Shown here: positions 12,189-22,900 of the stretch, one piece after another
How positions within the stretch are numbered: position 1 is the stretch's first letter
Layout of the letters: each line of letters begins with the position of its first letter
Source: Adiantum capillus-veneris
Lineage: Eukaryota > Streptophyta > Polypodiopsida > Polypodiales > Pteridaceae
DNA length: 64,000 bases
NCBI GenBank assembly: GCA_014529385.2
Contig: CM043942.1
Span: forward strand, 26,788,469-26,852,468
Direction of reading: 5' to 3'
Notes under the pieces: generated by a model
Database searches by the model: none
The model's input: the letters and a program-made list of their open reading frames with translations, nothing else
Told to the model about the DNA's origin: nothing
Program-made: the position numbers and the translations under genes

Positions 12189-13082
12189 TGTAAGGTGCAG
12201 GCTGCAGCGGAAGTGAATGTTGAACTTTGCTCAAGATGAGTGCTCCAAACTGTGCTCAAGGTTCCTTTTTCTTATGGAAGGGAGAGCCTTCCGTTCCTTT
12301 AGTGAGAGAGTGCAAATGATCACAAACACTGTGAATGAAGGTGCTGAGACTGAGAGAGAGAGAAGAATACGACACCAGAATGTTGTCAAAACCCTCCTCC
12401 GAAGGCCCCACTCTCTATGGCAAGAGCGGTCTACTATTGATTGCACAAATCTCTACAATGCTTGGACTTGCTGACGATGTCGACGACGATGAGGACGACA
12501 ACGAGACGGGCTGAAATCTGCAAATCTTTATCTACTGAATTCTGACTCTATGTCGATGACGACAATGCAACGACGACACGCTGAAAACCAGACGTTGAAA
12601 TCTGCATTTTCCGGGCTGAAACTGCAAACTTCGCGGGATCTGACCGTGCGGCAAGGATCTGCTGCAGAAAGGTGAGAGCTGCGGGGTTTGGGACTTCTTC
12701 TACGGGTTCTAACTACTGAAAAGTGAAAACGCTGGTCTATGGGCTGATTTTGTATCGAAGGTCTGCAAAAACGTTGAGGGTGTCAAGCCGATGCAAAAAC
12801 GCTGGGCTGATCTGGTCTTGATGTGAAGAATCTGCTAACGCTGGGGCTTCTCCTTGGTCTGCTGTCGCCAAAAATCTGTAAGAGCAAAAACATTGGCTGT
12901 CCTGTGAATGCAAAACGCTAGCCTTGCTGCTGTGTTGCAAAAACGATAGGCATTGCTGGAGGGTCCTGTTGAAAAGGTGTCTATTGAACCGAAGCTCCTG
13001 CTGCCTCTTCTGCCAGAAAGTGCTAGCGCTAGGTTTTCTTATATACTACACTTGCCAATTTGCCCTACCTAGTTCCCAAAAA
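12189..13082 (-). repeat. LTR of family C, copy 1 (right end approximate)
   Basis: It begins TGTAAGGTGCAGG next to the primer site. Most of it is clearly similar to 24397-25159: both contain TTGAACTTTGCTCAAGATGAGTGCTCC-type wording, CCACTCTCTATGGC, the GACGAGACGGGCT block and several AAAAACGCT repeats. The right boundary is uncertain because the second copy is broken before this point. Confidence 0.6.
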
Positions 13083-13258
13083 AAGTCACTTAAAAATAAT
13101 AAGTGAAAAATGTCAAAAATAGGAAAATGGGTCTATGCACTGTAAAAATGCTCCTGATGGGTTCCGATGGAAATCTGATGATCATGTTATGTGCAACCAG
13201 AGGATATGCATCTATTCTAAGTGCATGGAAATGCACAGTTTGCGAATGGAATTTGAGC

Positions 13259-13302
13259 TGATCTCTTGAGATAGCTAATTCCAGTGTTAGAAGCTTACAG
13301 CT
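13259..13302 (-). repeat. Fragment of gypsy-C LTR terminus
   Basis: Forty-four bases match the first 44 bases (plus-strand sense) of the LTRs at 13466 and 18078, and the preceding AATGGAATTTGAGC resembles the leader beside the 18078 LTR. It is a broken extra LTR-leader junction separated from the next LTR by a copia integrase fragment. Confidence 0.7.
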
Positions 13303-13465
13303 TGATCGGAACGGAGGGTGCCCATAGTACATTTCGAGACATTTTCAGCCATAGCCAAAAATTGTTTGAAGCACATAAAATCTTCGGACTTCGCTTTAAG
13401 CGGAAATACCCATGCATGCCTGGAGTAATAATCAATGAAAGTCACGAAGTACAAGTAATTGCCGT
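13303..13465 (-). pseudogene. Ty1/copia integrase core fragment
   Basis: The minus strand gives a continuous run with YFVTFIDYYSRHAWVFPLK, then a KSEDFMCFKQF-like block, and ends in a TLRSD-like block. These are the first and second catalytic Asp regions of copia integrases (the second Asp of FIDD has become Tyr). The piece starts and stops abruptly between LTR sequences. A close relative lies at 41690-41790 in copia-B. Confidence 0.75.
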
Positions 13466-13946
13466 TGATCTCTTGAGATAGCTAATTCCAGTGTTAGAAG
13501 CTTACAGCTACTGGTGATGTATTAGTTCAGACAGTAGACTGGACAAAGGAACAGAAACTGAACTAGAATACATCTACTGGAATAAGAACCAGACTAAGTA
13601 CTAAGAATGATATTCAGATTCAGATTCAGAGTACTGAGTACAGAGTAAGTATAACTGGAATATACTGTTGTAATTGGAATTACATATAAAGGATTACAAT
13701 GGAGATGATGTGGCTTATGAACAAAAGGATGAACAGTGTACAACCCACAACAACTGCCAATGATTGACAACCCGAGTACAATTGCCAACAAATGCCAACC
13801 AAAACGCTAACCCGATTACAATGTAATGGGCCCTATTTCTATGCCTTTGGTTTACCATGGTAATTACCGTAGTAATTACTGACTGATTCACTGTCCGTCT
13901 CACAGGAGCTGGGTCCCACCTAGTGAAACTGTCTCAGCCGTCTACA
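13466..13946 (-). repeat. 3' LTR of gypsy-like element C
   Basis: 481 bp with TGATCTC...GTCTACA ends in plus sense (TGTAGAC...GAGATCA in element sense). It is nearly identical to 18078-18588 apart from two short insertions there. Confidence 0.85.
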
Positions 13947-14185
13947 TCCTTCCCTCCTTTCTTGAATTTTGGCAAGATTCCAAAATTTTTGAAAAGAAAA
14001 TTCCCCCGTCTGATTCTGGTTTGAAGAGAAAAAATCCTCCGTCTGATTCTGATTTTGGAGACCGGACTTGACCAATGATAGAGAGCCAGCTGGAAAGGCC
14101 AGTGTAGAGCTCTCGTCATCTACACAGACTGATATCAACCTTTCAGCTGAGAAGGAAAAGCCTCCGATTGAATTTTGAGATGGAA

Positions 14186-15600
14186 CTACCTAGTATCCTT
14201 CCGCTGAACCAGCCTCCGTTTACCCTTTGGCCTGGTTGGCGTCTGAGAAGTCCCAGTGCCAGCATTCTCCTTCTGAATGAGTCTATAAATGGCCTCGTGC
14301 TCAAGCTGATCCCGCCTTTCCATGGTCATCTCCACTTCATAAGGCATAAGAGAATGATAGGTTTTGGTGTCAGGATCATAGAGCGGGCGTCTGCCTTTGG
14401 TGATCCTAGTTTTGGCCAGCTTGTGACAATGCGAAGCTGTATGGATCCATCCTTCTGGGAGAGGCTGATTGGTTTTTATCCGAGCTTCAAAAAGAATCTC
14501 AGCCATCTCTCTATACTGTGGTGCTAGGCCTAACTTAGCTATAATATCCTTTTCAGGCAGTTTAGAGGACTCAACAATAAGTTGCAGCAATTGATTGGTG
14601 ATCTTGGTGAGGCCTCTAATCTGAATCTTCCATTGACCCATACACAGCCTGATCCTCTGCATCTCTTGTTTCAGCTCCTGAATATCATTGAGTTAGAGAG
14701 CATCATTGAACAGTGTTTGCCAAGTTTTCCATTCCACATCGATCGCTCATACCAATCCTAGAGCTCATCAATAATCTTGAAATATGTAAGGCGATCAACT
14801 GGTTCTGGATGTTGAGGGTAAAGTGTTGGAAAAAATCTTGGCAATTCTGTCTCTCTTGCTGGTAAGGCATACAAGAGAACTGGGGAATCGGGCACAAATT
14901 CTAAGAAATTGAGAATAGCCTGGTTCTCTTACTGCATCATTTTTCTGGTTACTCTCACCAGCTGAAACAGTTTCCGGAAAGCAGTCATTCTGGTCTGAGA
15001 TCCTTTGCTGGTAGCCGTATGATCTTCAAGAATGGCCCGCACCCTTTGATCTAAAACTCCTCAAGCAATTTGCATCTGCACCAAAACCTCTTTCAACTGA
15101 TCCCTAACATCCTTCATACATTTGTATGTTGGCTTGTTTCCCAACAGAAGTTCTAATTCGAGAGCTAGAGAGCGACAATCTACAGTAGACTGTCTTTGCA
15201 AATGTGGATTGGTCACTCTCTCTTCAGCAGTGATTATCCATTCAGGTATCCGTTCCAGCTGCTGGACTGTACTGGGATGCGCAGGTAAATGGCAGGTCTC
15301 TTGATCATGAAAAGCAACTGATTTCCAATGCTCCACCATTTCCCTGGCTCCGACATACAGTCATTGAAAGCGTTCCAGATCAGATAGGAGATCGTCATCC
15401 TCCAGATATTGCCCGGTTATGGAAGCCTGTTGATGTCTCAATCTCCTGTTTAGTGTGATGAGCTGTAATGAATTCTGCTCATCGACTACTGGTCCCTCAG
15501 CCATAACTTTACTTTTCCCTTGCACATCAAGAACTACGAAATTGGCTTTAAATTTTTCCCTGCCTACTCTTATCTTCATATTTTCAATCAGCTTGCACTA
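14186..15600 (-). pseudogene. Unassigned ORF region of element C
   Basis: Minus-strand frames 15361-15579, 15061-15339, 14703-14897 and 14186-14662 use the same codon style and carry charged, leucine-rich helical protein but no pol motif. The best-preserved part (14186-14662, about 158 residues) contains LGLAPQYREMAEILFEAR and a short basic tail. Its place, between protease and 3' LTR, is where gypsy-A also has a helical accessory ORF, but I see no convincing residue match between the two. It may be a protein that replaced pol or a remnant of an accessory ORF after pol was deleted. Confidence 0.4.
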
Positions 15601-15890
15601 CTTTGTGATCTTCCATTCTCACTTTGAACGGTGTTGGCTTTAGATTCGTGATGCCCATCCTCTGCTAGAGATGTACTCCCATTATATTGACTCCTGCTCC
15701 TCTATCCAAGATAACACTTAAAAGTGGTTCCCATTGCTTCCGAACCTTGTAATCCACCTGAATGAGCGATATTTCATCATCTCGGACAGCCGTCAGATCA
15801 ACTGTTCTGGCCTCCTCTTCAGCTTTCCTGCGTTGTCTGATGAAGTTTGCCACTTCAGGCAAGGTTCTTCTGATATCTTCCATCATCTCG
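15600..15890 (-). pseudogene. Retroviral-type aspartic protease region, degenerate
   Basis: The minus frame contains VDYKVRKQWEPLLSVILDRG and then AGVNIMG, aligning with the DYKVP...VLLDGGS.VNIL protease text of gypsy-A at 57700-57790. The catalytic D-S/T-G reads DRG, so it would be inactive as read. A 106-bp tandem duplication (15775-15986) lies in its upstream part and shifts the frame. Confidence 0.6.
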
Positions 15891-15986
15891 GACAGCCGTC
15901 AGATCAACTGTTCTGGCCTCCTCTTCAGCTTTCCTGCGTTGTCTGATGAAGTTTGCCACTTCAGGCAAGGTTCTTCTGATATCTTC
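15775..15986. repeat. 106-bp exact-looking tandem duplication
   Basis: The block containing CTCGGACAGCCGTCAG recurs with a period of 106 bases (15781 and 15887) up to CTGATATCTTCCA. Because 106 is not a multiple of three it frameshifts the coding region it sits in. The absence of visible differences between the copies implies a recent event. Confidence 0.85.
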
Positions 15987-16499
15987 CAGCTCCAAAGTAA
16001 GCTTCTAAATTCTATCACAGATCTTAACATGGATTTCTTCCTTCTCCTTATCAAACTGGTTGTCGGAGCTCGAACAACTGGTCGTATCTTCACAATGCCA
16101 TTGCTCCCTTGCATTGCTTCCAGTTCTTCTATCAACTCCCAGTTCTCCAATCATTCCTTGTACCGCAGCCAGCATGGTCTCAGGTATGCCAGGCTTTGAC
16201 TGATCTTTCTCAGTAGATTGGGCTGGTATCTTCTGAATGACTCAGGCTTCAGAACTTTCTGGCTGCTCTGGCAGCTTCTTGGCTAAATCCTCCGTGATTT
16301 TCGCCGCTAGTTCTCTCTGCTCCTTCCATTCATCTATCACCTTCTCTTTACCCTTGGCCTTCCATACCTCTCTATTGAGCCCATTTATTGCTTTCAGTAG
16401 TGACTGGTTTTTCTAGAGCATCTAGAATTTCTTCAATTACTATCCCTTTGCTCCTTGTTACTGCCCGTACTGGAACTGGCTCTGGTGCCTTTGCCTCAG

Positions 16500-17985
16500 T
16501 AGCAGCAAGTGCAGGTGTATCTGGACATTGAGCCATGAAATGCCCATACTTTCCACAAGTATAGCATAAACTCTGGCTCTGGAAGTTGCCACGCCCTCGG
16601 CCTCGGCCAATACCCGCTTAGTATCTGCCTCTGCTTGGACCAGTACCACTGGTACCTGGTTTCTCCTCTTGAGAGGCTTTGGTTGTTTCCACTCTGACTG
16701 GTTCAGTATATGCTACCACTGACAAGTCTTTGCCCTTCTTAAAGTGATGAATCCTAATACCACAATTATTCCATAAATGGCCAAAGGCCTTACAGTAAGT
16801 ACAATGAGGGCACTCGTTAGAAACATGGTCCTTGGATTTGCATTTTGAACACTGAGTCTCCATTTTCCTAACTGGTTGTCTGGTATGGCTAATCTCAGCA
16901 ATCTGCCTAGCCATCTCTTCAATCTTCTTAGTCCAAGATCCCTTTTTTGTTTATCCTTGAACCGTTCATTAGAGCTACTTTCAAAGCTACTGGACACTTC
17001 GCTGGAATCAAAATTCTCAATAGAAGAACTACTACTACTGGATCTTCTCTTCTTGTGGCTCTTTTCCTTCTTGGCCTGTTGTTCCAGCTTCAGTGCTCGT
17101 TGTACCAGATCATTGAATTTCTTCGTTGGTGCTGGTACCTCCTGCTCTCTAAGCTTCTTACTTCTAAAGCCATTCATGAACCATGCACGCAATCGCTTTT
17201 CTGACGGCGGTTCCTGCAACTGCCTTGTCAGCTCCTTGATTTTCTCCACAGCTTCGGACTGACAGATTCCTCTGCTTGATCTTATCCAGTTCACAAAGAA
17301 TATCTTCATCACCTCTGTTGTCGGAATACTCCAGTCTGAAGGCTTTTAAGTAGTTTGTTATAGGATCTAAGCTGACAAGCGGGGTAATGGTAGTACCACT
17401 TTCTCGCTGCCTCCTTCAAGGTTTGCGGAAAGTATTCCCCCCAATCATTCTCATCAATATTCTTCAACTCTGCATACTGCTCAAAAGCTTGGATGTGAAC
17501 ATCCGGATCATCCTTCTTGCCCCCTTTGAATACTGGAAAAGAGATTTTCATTGAAGATGTGTAATCATGCCATGCCGATTACCGCTAGTTCTGCTGCTTC
17601 TCTTCTTAGAGTTTGAACGGCGCTTTGGAGTCTTCTTACAGTTGTCAGTATCTGCATCCCAATCAATATCTGTTTCTGTCTTTGTGCCAGTGTCCTCTCT
17701 GGCCTGTCTACTGAAAGTGTGGCGACTGCCTTTACTACCATTGGTACCCTCATCCCCCTGCCTGGACCGAGAACTTTTGGCCTTCTGTGCTTCCCTTTCT
17801 GCCCGTCTACGGCTAGAGTGATTGGAATGTTGTGAGTCCTACATCTCATCAGCCTGACTATGCTCCTCATGAGCCTCAGTGTCAGTCACCCTCTCTTGCT
17901 TAGGATCAGATTCTCTTCCCGACTCCTCAGGAATAGGATCAACACGGATGGTTGATTTCCGGCCTCGACTGGTTTTGGGTGTCAT
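16500..17985 (-). pseudogene. Gypsy gag with two zinc knuckles (element C)
   Basis: From ATG 17985 the minus strand encodes a charged N-terminal region (MTPKTSRGRK...), then the Retrotrans_gag core with FPVFKGGKKDDPDVHIQAF and AARKWYYHYP (17309-17551). A frameshift near 17310 is followed by EKIKELTRQLQEPPSEKRLR and a Ser/Lys-rich linker (16950-17100), then two CCHC knuckles: CSKCKSKDHVSNEC and CTYCKAFGHLWNNC (about 16760-16850). A further frame with CYTCGK-like wording follows near 16540. Gag packages element RNA in cytoplasmic particles. Broken by at least two frameshifts and one stop (17540s). Confidence 0.75.
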
Positions 17986-18077
17986 TGTTGTAGCTGAGAA
18001 CTTCCAACTGGGAGAAGAGTGTTTCAATCAACGAGCTTCAACTCTAGCCACCGTGATCGCCAAAATGGAATTGGAGC

Positions 18078-18588
18078 TGATCTCTTGAGATAGCTAATTC
18101 CAGTGTTAGAAGCTTACAGCTACTGGTGATGTATTAGTTCAGACAGTAGACTGGACAAAGGAACAGAAACTAAACTAGAATACATCTACTGGAATGAGAA
18201 CCAGACTAAGTACTGAGAATGATATTCAGATTCACATTCACATTCAGAGTACTGAGTACAGAGTAAGTATAACTGGAATATACTGTTGTAATTAGTATAT
18301 TCCAGTTATCTGTAATTGGAATTACAGATAAAGGATTACAATGGAGATGATGTGGCTTATGAACAAAAGGATGAACAGTGTACAGCCGACAACAACTGCC
18401 AATGATTGACAACCCGAGTACAATTGCCAACAAATGCCAACCAAAACACTAACCCGATTACAATGTAATGGGCCCTATTTATATGTCTTTGGTTTACCAT
18501 GGTAATTACCGTAGTATTTACTTACTGATTCGCTGCCCGTCTCACAGGAGTCGAGTCCCACCTAGTGAAACTGTCTCAGCCGTCTACA
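18078..18588 (-). repeat. 5' LTR of gypsy-like element C
   Basis: 511 bp; same ends as 13466-13946. It contains an extra segment near 18290-18315 in which a TATATTCCAGTTA string partly mirrors its neighbour, probably a local inverted duplication. Confidence 0.85.
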
Positions 18589-19962
18589 GAGAACAGACTC
18601 ACAAAAGTGCCAGAACACTTCTTATTCTAACTGAACTAAACTCATGTCATGAAGTAGCTTGTCCACGTACACATAGGGTTAGATGTGCACGTGACACCAC
18701 TTCGTGTGGAGCTCTCAGTGCAGAGGGTGTGGAGCGGCTTGGCAGAGACGAGGAGATTGGAGAATTTTACGGCTTGGTTCGTGCAGCCACCTTTGAAGTG
18801 CGAGAAGACTTCGCAGATTTCCACATCTTGCAACTTCAACATGGGCTCCCCTTGCTTGAGCGCTCGCGACGACAATGACCAAAACCAACAAGTGGCTATA
18901 GATAGCAGATCAACCATCCACTCAGCGGCCTATGCTTTGACACAGTTTTCCAAGAAATCCGTAGATTGTTTGGCTCGAGATTGTGAAGCCAAAAGCAAAC
19001 GGACGAGTTCGCTAGAGGACAACGGTAGAAGTTTGACAAGGATGACAGTACTAGTACTCAATTACCTAGCTGCCTCCGTACCCAAAAGCAAGAACTCACA
19101 GCTAGTTAAAGACAAAGGCAAGGCGGACCGAGATTACGGTAATAATGTAAGGATTCTAGTTACTAATCCTTAATTAAGTATACCTTCATAAGTTCAGAAT
19201 AGTCTGAACTCACGAATTATAAGAGGGAATAAAGCACTCATAAAACTATAAAAGCAAGGGACACACGAAAAGAAAACAAAAACAAAAACAAACAAACTAT
19301 AAAAGCAAGGGACACACGAAAAGAAAACAAAAACAAAAACAAACAAACTAACTAACTAAATCACTTTGATTGCTTCGAAACAAAACTAGATAAAACAAAA
19401 CATTATTAACTTAAAAATGTTTTCAAAAAAGGTATGTGTAAAATAAGTTGACGCGACTTACTTGGCTTAAAACAAGTACTCAACTTTAAGCGCAAAAAAA
19501 AAAAAAAGGATAAGACATCTTAAAAACTTAATCCTCGAAATCAAACTTCACACAACAACCTATAACGGAACACATTCTTAAGTCCTGGTAAGCTAAATAT
19601 GAAATCGAAAAATGAATACTACTACAAACCTACGAAGAGCAAAGAACCAAACTTGACAATATGTGATCTCAACTTCACTGCTTGTCCAAACAGGAAGAAT
19701 AAGATTATCACCTTTATCATGCATAGCTTGGACAACAGCTATGATATCCCTACTCACGTCGTCAGTGCCCAAGAGTAGGTGCAGGTTCATATAGAGGTCA
19801 TTCATGCTTTGAGCGTACTCTACAAAACCAACGAGCTGAGTTTCTATCACCCTCCGGAGGTGATGGGCATACTCAGCCATGATAAAGGCTAGCAATTGTC
19901 AAGCTATAGTGAAAATACTAGAAACGCTAAAGATCAAAACAACAACATAAGGTGTTATTAAG
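18589..19962. other. Interval with hypothetical ORFs and a 51-bp tandem duplication
   Basis: A plus frame of 162 codons (18685-19173) and a minus frame starting at an ATG near 19880 (to 19593) have no family signature I recognise. The minus one, beginning MAEYAHHLRR, lies 67 bases beyond the stop of the Penelope-like RT on the same strand and has protein-like composition, so it could be a 3' ORF of that element or a flanking exon. A/C-rich text with AAAACAAAAACAAAAAC marks 19244-19345. Otherwise nothing recognisable. Confidence 0.35.
19244..19345. repeat. 51-bp tandem duplication, A/C-rich
   Basis: Two identical 51-base units (19244-19294 and 19295-19345), each AACTATAAAAGCAAGGGACA followed by a CGAAAAGAAAACAAAAAC-like tail, then ACTAACTAACTAA. 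It lies on the 3' side of the Penelope-like element and could mark its terminus. Confidence 0.85.
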
Positions 19963-22900
19963 TCAAACAATAAGTCGGCTTTTTAGCTCCCCACTTCTAT
20001 TGAATTTACTACTAATTATCTTGAACATTCCAAAGGAAGAAACACTAAAAATAAACTTACTACGATGCAAAAATGAACGAACTTTTTTCATGATTCTTTT
20101 GAATGAGTATCCTTTTTCAACTAGTAAAGAAATAAGATGGCAAGATTGAACAACAAAAGTAGATTTACTAGAACAAAGACGAGAAAATCTAAATAGTTGA
20201 GAGCAAATGACACCGTACTTAGCTAAAAGAGAAATGTTCGAAGAAATGTGAGGCATGCGGATGATTTTTAGATTGGCATATTCTGGTTCAAGGCGCTTAT
20301 CATAGATATCTACTTCTAATCCCAAGGGAGTCTGAAAAATCTTAAGGTCTAAAAAGGCACAACAATCACTATTTGTGGTACAGTTCAGTTCACAAAACTC
20401 CTTGGGATAAATCCCTCCGCCTACAGAACTCGAATTCAAGTACATAAAATCTTGAAAAGAAGGAACGTCAGGGACAAAAAGATCATCTACAAAGCGTCTT
20501 ACATTGCATAACTTGTGCAAAAATATTGGGCAAGTGTTAGCAAGGACAAGACGCTCCATAAAATCAAACTCATAAGTAAAAAGATAGAAATTAGCAAGAA
20601 AAACAGCACAATTGGTACCCATAGGGATACCAATTGTTTGCTTGAAAAGAGAGTCGCCGATGGTTATATATAAATTGTCCAAAAGAAAATCTAACCAAGA
20701 TATGATGTCAATGTCATCTACAATCCTGGTGAATCTCTTTCTTCCTTTGTCTACATCTACATTCTTATTTTTCAGCCATAAGAAGTCAAAGTTCAAGGCT
20801 GACTTTTCTACTAGCAATGCCTTGTACCTATCCTTCTCAAGCTTGAACGCAAAAACTTTTGAAATAAGAGACTTGACTCTAAATTTAAGGTCCTCCAAAT
20901 TTAGTTTCGTGTATAGCGTTGTAAAGTCAAAAGTTTGGAGACATAAAGGAGAAGATTTCTCCTTAAGGCTTCTTGAAGAGTTCAAAAACTTTAAAACAGG
21001 AATCACACCTACTGAATCATTTAAAATCCAACTTGAATCGGTAGGTACGTCTGCTTCCTTTAGCATATTATTCCACAATTCATTTACGCTAGGTAAAATG
21101 GCTTTGAAACAATAACTAAGCCATTTGGAAACCTCGGTCAAAGAGGTGTTACAAGAAGCAGCTATAAATCTAGGCTTTATAGGGTTCTTGTGGAACTTCC
21201 AAACGGTATATAAAAAAGGTAATTTAGGCAGGCACTTAAAGCCAAAAGACTTACAAAAGTCTTCATGTTTCAAGATAACCTCTTGCACTGAAAGATCACA
21301 ATCACTGTAAGTCTGAGAATTTACTTCACCTAACAAGCATTCTAAATAGAACTTTTTGCACGTAACAACAAAGTTATTAGAGCACTTATCTACATAAGAG
21401 ATTACAAAATCACGATGAAACTTCCTAAGAGCATCACGATCAGAAGAAGATAAGCTATTCCTTCCTGAAGAAACGTTCCGAGAGCAAGATGCTAATTTCA
21501 AAGAAGCTTTCTTGAGGATTACAGACTTCCAATGGGTAAAAATACCTTGAACTCCTAAAGACTCCTCAAACTTTACTACGAAACTAGAAATTCCTTTTTC
21601 TATGGCTTTGAGAAGGCAAGAGTCGTTTGAGGAAGGGAGCCTATATTTAGTACCTCTTGAGAAAAGGTCTTTCAAAGAATCCGAAGGAAGGATAGAACAA
21701 TCGGCAGTAACTACATGACCCAAAGCTCCATTTACGTAAGAAGAAAAGGCAGTTTTACTACAAGGGCAATCAATACTTGAGATTGCAAGCCTCTCTTGCT
21801 TTTTAAGATTACGTCCTATGTCACTATAGTTGAAAGCTTTTTGTCCTAAAGTTTTCACATATTTGAAAGCTACGACAGGATGGTTCCATACCTTTCTCAC
21901 ACAAGGAGGGAGAGCATCCAAAGCTTCTTGAGATCTCAAAATAGAGCTTAATCCAATCTTGTCTAAGTCAGGGGAGGTAAAGATAGTTATCAACAAATCT
22001 TTCTTTCCAACCAAGGGATTTTTCAGACTAGGACATTTGGACTTTAGAAATTTGCCTAACAGTACTCGAAGTTGAGTACTGTGAGACTCTCTTAGCTCCA
22101 AATCTTCATAAGAGTAGTTCTCAAGGGTATACAAGAGCTTAAATAGGATCCTTATATTATACCTTTCAAATATTTTATAAGAAAAAGAACCCAATTCCAT
22201 GGCACTAGATAAGTAAATCAATCTCCGTTTGAAATCTCTATAAGCAAAAATTCTATGGTTAGAAGGGTTATCACTCTCAATTCTAGAGATTGAAGCCCTA
22301 GGGAGACCTTGTACTCTACTAGAAATAGTGTTGTGCAAAACAACTGGATTGATTTCAGGGATAGAAGGCGGATCTGAACGAGAACCTTTAGGAATCCAAA
22401 TTCTTTTAAACTGACTTGAAGGGAGAACTAACTCGGGTTTGGGATGCCTTCGCCAAAGCATAGGTTTCTTATAGTAAATTGTCTTATTTTTACGTAAAGA
22501 AGACTTTCCTTCCAAGTTGAAACCTTTAGGGAAAAAAGTATGCAAAGTTCTCATCCAAAACAACTCTCGAGGCCACGCTGATTTATAGAACTCTTTAGAG
22601 TTTCTAAAATTACCTTCTATGTGCTCAATGGGAAAACAACGGAAAGACTCAAACCCATGTTTTGCTATTGCCGCATACAAGGGTTTCACACTTTCACGTA
22701 CGGTGCTCTTACTTTGAACTTTTCTCGCTTCTCTTACATGTTCCTGAAAACGAACAAAAGCTGTTCGAAAGGTTTGGCCAACATACATCATAGAACTATC
22801 GTGAATATTATAAATAACATAAATAACTTGAGAGGTATGAACCGGACTTAGAGGACGATCTACCGCAAGATGTTTTTTCCTTAAACGCCTCAAACGATTG

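Larger units (their letters stand above)
10670..13140 (-). mobile_element. LTR retroelement family C, 5' part (LTR, PBS, gag-like ORF)
   Basis: On the minus strand this has an LTR on the right (from 12189 rightward), a primer site at 12176-12187 and a leader of about 230 bases, followed by a broken coding region (10865-11949). No protease, RT or integrase is recognisable. The LTR is a member of a repeat that recurs at 24397-25159. The left end is not defined; it abuts the truncated LINE A near 10670. Confidence 0.5.
13466..18588 (-). mobile_element. Gypsy-like LTR element C, both LTRs, lacks RT-RNase H-integrase
   Basis: The LTRs are 13466-13946 and 18078-18588, both with TG...CA ends. They differ by about 17 substitutions plus 6- and roughly 24-base insertions in the right copy. 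Reading minus, the 5' LTR is on the right. A TTTTGGCGATCACGG sequence just inside resembles the TTTTGGCGCC-type primer sites of plant gypsy elements. Gag (16500-17985), a protease-like region (about 15600-15890) and an unassigned coding stretch (14186-15600) follow. About 1.65 kb between protease and 3' LTR holds no RT, RNase H or integrase motif, so the element looks non-autonomous. Flanking 5-mers GCCGT and GAGAA do not match. Confidence 0.75.

Noticed and set aside
12217-12474. Plus- and minus-strand ORFs of 70-85 codons in the LTR-C region
   Set aside because: The frames are not kept between the two LTR-C copies, so they are not coding.
20612-21115. Plus-strand ORFs antisense to the PLE RT
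   Set aside because: They are shadows of the well-supported minus-strand RT frame.
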